From Acidimicrobiales bacterium (GTDB taxonomy: Bacteria > Actinomycetota > Acidimicrobiia > Acidimicrobiales > SZUA-35): a stretch of DNA of 64,000 bases. Below the pieces are notes generated by a model that worked only from the letters and a program-made list of their open reading frames with translations, was not told the DNA's origin and made no database searches. Below, piece by piece: positions 59,795 through 64,000 of this stretch (positions within the stretch are counted from its first letter, which is position 1; each line of letters opens with the position of its first letter). The position numbers and the translations under genes were made by a program. The stretch is taken from assembly GCA_041394265.1 (NCBI GenBank), contig JAWKIO010000006.1, positions 248,001 to 312,000 of the forward strand. Direction: 5' to 3'.

Positions 59795-61471
59795 TCAGCC
59801 GCCGTCGGTGGACCAGTGCCAGGGCTCGGAGGGCAGATTGAAGTAGCCGAAGCGTTCGGCGTTCTCGGCCAGCCAGCGGAACTGGACCGAGTCACGGCCG
59901 ATGGCGACGGTGTCGACGTGGAAGTCGATGGCGGTGCCGAACTCGTGGCGGGAGGTGCCGGGAATGGCGGTTGGCGGGCTGCATGCCGACGCCGGCGTGG
60001 TCCAGATGTCGGCACAGTGGGCACGGCGCAACTCGATCTGCGCCTCGTGACTCCGCCACCCCCACCCGTCGAGGCTGACCCCGTCGGCCGCGGCCGCCGC
60101 CAGCATCGCACTGGTCTGCTCGACCATCGACTGCTCCACCACGATGCCGCCGACCTTCCACAGATCGAGCTCGGTGCCGTCGAACGCCGTGACACCCTTC
60201 CATGGCGCTTCGTCGCCGAGGGTCAGTGCCGCCACCGGCGCCGGACCGACGACGATCTCGTCGTCGGGACCCAGCGGTCCGAGGTCGGCGGTGTCGATGA
60301 CGTTGCCTCCACGATCGAACCGGGTGACCACGACCCCGTCGGCGTCGGCCACCAGCAGCGCCAGATCGTCGATGCCGTCGCCATCCCACTCGCCGACCAC
60401 GAGGCCGCCGACGGCACCGGGCGCCGACAGGGCCGCTGAGACATCGATGGCTCGACCGTACGGTCGGCCGAGGGCGTCGATCCGCCGGACCATCGCTCGT
60501 TGTCCGCCGACCTCGAGCGTCGCCTCGTCGGGCGTCCCGTCACCGTTCCAATCACCACTGACTGTGGTGTCGCCTCGTGCCGCTGTCACCAACTGGCCAG
60601 TTGCGCTCGGCGCCGGCGGACCGATCAGCACGGGCGCCGGTTGACTCCCCGGCACCTGCTCGACCCCTGCCACATCAACGCCGGCAGCACTGTCGTCGGC
60701 AGTAACGCCGCCGGCGGTGTCCTCGCCAGCAGTATCGCCGCCGGCCGCATCATCGCCCGCCAGACCGCCGACGGGCTCCGCAGACGCACCACCGTCGACC
60801 GTCGCCTCGGTGGGAGTGATGGCAAGACCGACCACGTCGAGTTCACGACGCTCGGGCGCCGGCCGCTGGGCGAGTTGCCACGCTGCGGCGGCATCGATCG
60901 ATTCGATCACCCAATCGTTGTAGTCCTCGGTGCCGAAGTAGGCCGTGAGCGCGCCCTCCAGATCGGTGTCGACCGACGCCGCACACAGACGGTTGGCAGC
61001 GCTCGCCGCCGCATCCCACAGGTTGTTGGGGTCGGTGGTCCCGTCACCGTTGCCGTCGACACCGAACTGGACCCAGGTTGCCGGCAGGAACTGCATGGGT
61101 CCGACCGTGATGTCGGCGTCGGCGACGCCGTCGATTGCGCCGGCATCGGTGTCGGGCAACCGCCCACTCGGGGCCGTCGGGGCGAGCTGTTCGTAGACGA
61201 TCGTCGGCTCGCTCGCTCCGTCGGACAGCAGCCGGGAATCGCCGCCGACGCGGGTGTGGTCTGAGGTGACCGCACCGATCCCGGCGACCACCGAGAAGGG
61301 CACCGGACAGGGAGCAGTGGCGGCGGCGTAGTCGTAGACCTCGGCCACGTGCTCGGGAATCGCGTCGGCGTCGGACGGATCGAATGCGGCGGCCCCGGCA
61401 ACGTCGACGACGAGCACGCCGCACACCGTGAGGATCATGCCCGCAACCGCGAGACCCGCCGGTCTGACCAT
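59795..61471 (-). CDS. Secreted transglycosylase-FG-GAP-VanY peptidoglycan protein
   Basis: The protein has 558 residues. A signal segment (about 5-30) precedes a lytic-transglycosylase-like domain (about 40-205; PCPVPFSVVAGIGAVTSDHTR in parts, GPMQFLPATWVQFG). A Gly/Ala/Asp-rich linker leads to FG-GAP-like calcium-style repeats (GDWNGDGTPDEATL, GEWDGDGIDDLALL). The C-terminus is a VanY/LAS D,D-carboxypeptidase (SRHEFGTAIDFH, EPWHWS) with the zinc His/Asp/His. In the transglycosylase the catalytic Glu of the usual GRVESDHG is Thr69 (GAVTSDHT), so that module is probably a binder rather than an enzyme, while VanY looks active. Confidence 0.88.
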   Translation of the reverse strand: MVRPAGLAVAGMILTVCGVLVVDVAGAAAFDPSDADAIPEHVAEVYDYAAATAPCPVPFSVVAGIGAVTSDHTRVGGDSRLLSDGASEPTIVYEQLAPTAPSGRLPDTDAGAIDGVADADITVGPMQFLPATWVQFGVDGNGDGTTDPNNLWDAAASAANRLCAASVDTDLEGALTAYFGTEDYNDWVIESIDAAAAWQLAQRPAPERRELDVVGLAITPTEATVDGGASAEPVGGLAGDDAAGGDTAGEDTAGGVTADDSAAGVDVAGVEQVPGSQPAPVLIGPPAPSATGQLVTAARGDTTVSGDWNGDGTPDEATLEVGGQRAMVRRIDALGRPYGRAIDVSAALSAPGAVGGLVVGEWDGDGIDDLALLVADADGVVVTRFDRGGNVIDTADLGPLGPDDEIVVGPAPVAALTLGDEAPWKGVTAFDGTELDLWKVGGIVVEQSMVEQTSAMLAAAAADGVSLDGWGWRSHEAQIELRRAHCADIWTTPASACSPPTAIPGTSRHEFGTAIDFHVDTVAIGRDSVQFRWLAENAERFGYFNLPSEPWHWSTDGG

Positions 61472-61617
61472 GGCGTGATGCTACTGCCGTCGGTCGAGAC
61501 TGGGGGGTAGCCCCCATTCCGTCCGGTGGTACCGGGCACTACAACGTTGGTGACCAGGTGCACGCATGGCGAGCGAAGCCGACTCGCTTGCTAGTGTTCG
61601 CCCACGGAGGGAATGCA

Positions 61618-63444
61618 ATGGCGAGGGAACGACGACACATCGGGAGCTACCGCGACGCGGAACTGATCGGTCGAGGAGGCTTCGGTTCGGTGTACCGGGC
61701 CGACGATCCCGATCACGGGCGGCAGGTCGCCATCAAGGTGCTCGACGTCGAATTGGGCGACACCGAACGGCGCCGGTTCGACCGCGAACGCCGGTTGATG
61801 GGCCAGCTCGCCTCCCACCCGAACATCATCTCGGTCTACGACTCGGGCTACACCGACAACGACGAGGCGTACATCGTCATGGAGCTGGCAGCCGAGGGCT
61901 CGCTCCGTGCCGAGCTCGAGCGACGAGGCACCTTCACCTGGCAAGATGCCGTGGAGCTGATGAGTCCGGTTGCGTCGGCCGTGGCCGCAGCCCACGACCG
62001 TGGCATCGTCCATCGTGACATCAAGCCCGACAACATCTTGATCGACGACTATCGCAATCCTCGTCTCACCGACTTCGGCATCGCGGCACTCACCAGTGGC
62101 GCAACGTCGACACAGGCGGCATCGGCCACCCTTGCGCACGCGGCACCGGAGGTCCTGGACGGCAAGCAGGGCAGCGAGGCCACCGACGTCTACGCTCTGG
62201 CCTCCACCCTTCACACGCTGATCTCGGGCTCGCCGCCGTTCATGCGCTCGAGCGACGAGGGGCTCGGTGTCATGATGCGCCGCATCATGGCCGAGCCACC
62301 GCCTGATCTGCGCCCGCTCGGCGTGCCCGACGCCGTCGCCGAGGCGATCGAGTCATCGCTCACCAAGGATCCCGAGGCTCGGCCGCTGACCGCCGCCCAG
62401 TTCGCCGAGGCCATCATGGCGCCACTGCGCCCGGCCGCAGCACCCGATCAGACGTCGTCGCACACCACGACACCCGACGCAGCGACAGGCGCCGGCCTGG
62501 GTGATCATCCAACCATCACCGAACCACCGGCAGCGTTCGCCGCACCATCGGCGCCTTCGTCGGGTGCCACGATGGCCGTCGGCGATTTCGGTCCCGCCGG
62601 TCACTCACCGGTCGAACCGCCGGCCGATGCCATCCCGGTGCTGGTGGCGGATGCACCCAAACGACGAGGTTGGCTCCTGGCCACGATCGGCGCCATCGCC
62701 ATCCTCGGAATCGTCGGAGCTGCGTTCGCGCTGCGAGGCGGAGACGACGGAGGTGCCGACGACGAGGGCACCACCCTTGCCGCCGACGCGTCGACCACCA
62801 CCTCGACGACCTCCACCACTTCCACGACCGAAGCGACGACCACGACCACGACCACGGCGGACGACGGCGCTCGAGCGACGGGAGCCCAGGCGTTGGGGAA
62901 GCCCTCGATCTCGATCGACTGCCCGATCGAGATCGAGTTGGGGTCGACCCTGATCTGCAGCATCACGACCGCCGGCGTCACCGGTGGCGAGTGGCGCCTC
63001 CCGGGCTTCTTGTCCGAACCGCTGCCGCTGCAGACCATCAACGGGGTCAACGACATCTTCCTCGAGCCCACCAACGGTGAAGCCGCCGGGCGGCGCTACA
63101 CCATCACCGCCACCGCCACCACCGACGCCGGCGACGAGATCAAGGCGACTCGAACCTTCCTGATCAACGTGCCGACGGTGAGCATCGATTGTCCTGACAA
63201 GATCGCTCCCGGCGACTCGGTCGTGTGCGAGATCATCTCCGAACACGCGGTGCGTGGCTCGTGGGAGATCCCCGGCTTCGGCGGTGATGTGCTGGAAACC
63301 ATTCCGGGTTCGAACGCGATCTTCATCAATCCGAACGAGAGCGTGATCGGCCAGACCTTCACCGCAACGGCGACCGTCGAAGACGACTACGGCCTGACGG
63401 CCACCGCCAGCTCGGACTTCACGGTGACGGCGTCGGCCGGCTGA
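61618..63444 (+). CDS. Receptor-type Ser/Thr protein kinase with external Ig-like domains
   Basis: The protein has 608 residues from ATG 61618, with GGAGGGA upstream. The kinase domain (about 10-275) has the Gly loop IGRGGFGSVYRA, Lys40, HRDIKPDN (about 132) and DFG. The activation segment lacks the common GTPxYxAPE, reading ATLAHAAPE. A Pro/Ala-rich juxtamembrane part leads to one membrane helix (GWLLATIGAIAILGIVGAAF, about 352-373), a Thr-rich linker and two similar external domains of about 85 residues, each with a Cys pair (SISIDCPIEIELGSTLICSI and VSIDCPDKIAPGDSVVCEI). It probably senses an external signal or wall component. Confidence 0.93.
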   Translation: MARERRHIGSYRDAELIGRGGFGSVYRADDPDHGRQVAIKVLDVELGDTERRRFDRERRLMGQLASHPNIISVYDSGYTDNDEAYIVMELAAEGSLRAELERRGTFTWQDAVELMSPVASAVAAAHDRGIVHRDIKPDNILIDDYRNPRLTDFGIAALTSGATSTQAASATLAHAAPEVLDGKQGSEATDVYALASTLHTLISGSPPFMRSSDEGLGVMMRRIMAEPPPDLRPLGVPDAVAEAIESSLTKDPEARPLTAAQFAEAIMAPLRPAAAPDQTSSHTTTPDAATGAGLGDHPTITEPPAAFAAPSAPSSGATMAVGDFGPAGHSPVEPPADAIPVLVADAPKRRGWLLATIGAIAILGIVGAAFALRGGDDGGADDEGTTLAADASTTTSTTSTTSTTEATTTTTTTADDGARATGAQALGKPSISIDCPIEIELGSTLICSITTAGVTGGEWRLPGFLSEPLPLQTINGVNDIFLEPTNGEAAGRRYTITATATTDAGDEIKATRTFLINVPTVSIDCPDKIAPGDSVVCEIISEHAVRGSWEIPGFGGDVLETIPGSNAIFINPNESVIGQTFTATATVEDDYGLTATASSDFTVTASAG

Positions 63445-64000
63445 CGACGAGCGCGGCGGCAGCGCCTTCGCCCAGCGTTGCCGGCACCTCCACGACCGAG
63501 CGCCCGGCGGCCGACGCGACCTCGATCGAGGCCGACGCAGGGTCGAGTGCGATCCGTTGATCTGCGGCGGGCCACGCCGCCGGCGGATCGTGAAGCCACA
63601 ACGTCCCGCCCTGCCCACGGCCCGATGACCGCAGGGCCAGCAGCTCATCGGGGCCGAAACCTTCGGGCAGCACCACGAGCACGCCGTGCTCGAGCACCTC
63701 GGAGGGAACGTCGCTCGGCGAGCCATAGATGGTCAACCCGCCGACCGCGAGCGGAGCGGCGTTGGTCGACAGCACCGCCAGTGGGAGTGTCCGATCGAGC
63801 ACCAGCAACTCGACGATGATCGAGCGGAGGAGATCCTCGCCGAGGCGCCCCGAGATCGCGAGATCAGTGGTGAGACGGGCCAACTGGACGTGGACCGGTC
63901 CCAAGGGGTCCCCGCCGAATCCGAGCGTGGCCCAGCCGTGGCCGGGGCGGCCGCCGGTCACGGGGGTGGCAGCCTCGGCGAGATCGATGACGACGGCACC
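63419..64000 (-). CDS. Hypothetical protein, 5' end outside window
   Basis: The frame is open to the right edge (about 193 codons), so the start is missing. The seen part has mixed alpha/beta character, with LARLTTDLAISGRLGEDLLR, IIVELLVLDRTLPLAVLSTN and ALRSSGRGQGGTLWLHDPP. I do not recognise a domain. It converges with the kinase gene and overlaps it by 26 bp. Confidence 0.7.
   Translation of the reverse strand, partial: GAVVIDLAEAATPVTGGRPGHGWATLGFGGDPLGPVHVQLARLTTDLAISGRLGEDLLRSIIVELLVLDRTLPLAVLSTNAAPLAVGGLTIYGSPSDVPSEVLEHGVLVVLPEGFGPDELLALRSSGRGQGGTLWLHDPPAAWPAADQRIALDPASASIEVASAAGRSVVEVPATLGEGAAAALVVSRPTPSP

Overview
The window is about 64 kb of high-GC DNA, densely packed with genes and with many GTG/TTG starts and ATGA/GTGA overlaps. 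It looks like chromosome from an actinobacterium. The mix of DUF4214 cell-wall proteins, a homodimeric AceE pyruvate dehydrogenase, an F420-type LLM oxidoreductase, a Ku/LigD end-joining pair and a cobalt-type nitrile hydratase fits Acidimicrobiia (Ilumatobacter/Microthrix-like) best. That placement is an inference from gene content, not from a marker gene. I saw no rRNA, tRNA, CRISPR, insertion sequence, prophage or integrase.

Layout, left to right. 1-4.4 kb: two secreted wall-remodelling proteins with DUF4214 tails (SpoIID type, cut by the window edge, and a PGRP amidase). 4.5-6.6 kb: a rhodanese-MoeB sulfur-carrier activator and a sirtuin. 6.7-12.2 kb: a small coiled-coil protein, a GT4 glycosyltransferase and an Fe(III) ABC transporter (ATPase, binding lipoprotein, fused permease). 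12.3-16.7 kb: hypothetical proteins, an array of hairpins, a polyprenyl glycosylphosphotransferase and leucyl aminopeptidase. 16.9-20.5 kb: metH. 20.5-24.2 kb: LigD-polymerase and Ku (end joining), a membrane protein and an M24 peptidase. 25.2-28.9 kb: a leftward cluster encoding nitrile hydratase beta, alpha and a His-tailed activator, then an alpha/beta hydrolase, a membrane protein and a GntR repressor. A perfect 13-bp inverted repeat lies inside the 3' end of the hydrolase gene, just before the last two genes.

29.3-43.3 kb is largely central metabolism. Lpd, an E2 acyltransferase and a single polypeptide joining LipB (octanoyltransferase) to LipA (lipoyl synthase) form a leftward operon. 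AceE lies a few kb away, so the enzyme that carries lipoate and the enzymes that make it are neighbours. Between them are a 25-bp hairpin repeat array, a TIGR01777 epimerase, an SRPBCC protein, a J-like protein and an RNase HI fused to a YpsA-like SLOG domain.

43.3-64 kb is mixed accessory and housekeeping content: a YVTN beta-propeller lipoprotein, an HhH-GPD protein, an alpha/beta hydrolase that seems to start at CTG, two acyl-CoA dehydrogenases, a VapBC toxin-antitoxin pair, two SDRs, a NamZ-type muramidase, a zinc-peptidase-like lipoprotein, an FAD oxidoreductase, a GHMP kinase, a TauE/SafE exporter, an LLM oxidoreductase, a three-module peptidoglycan protein with a probably dead transglycosylase domain, a receptor Ser/Thr kinase and a gene running off the right edge.

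The most unusual observations are the LipB-LipA fusion, the GntR operator embedded in a coding end within the nitrile hydratase cluster, the RNase HI-SLOG fusion, the CTG start, and the hairpin and direct-repeat arrays in several intergenic regions.
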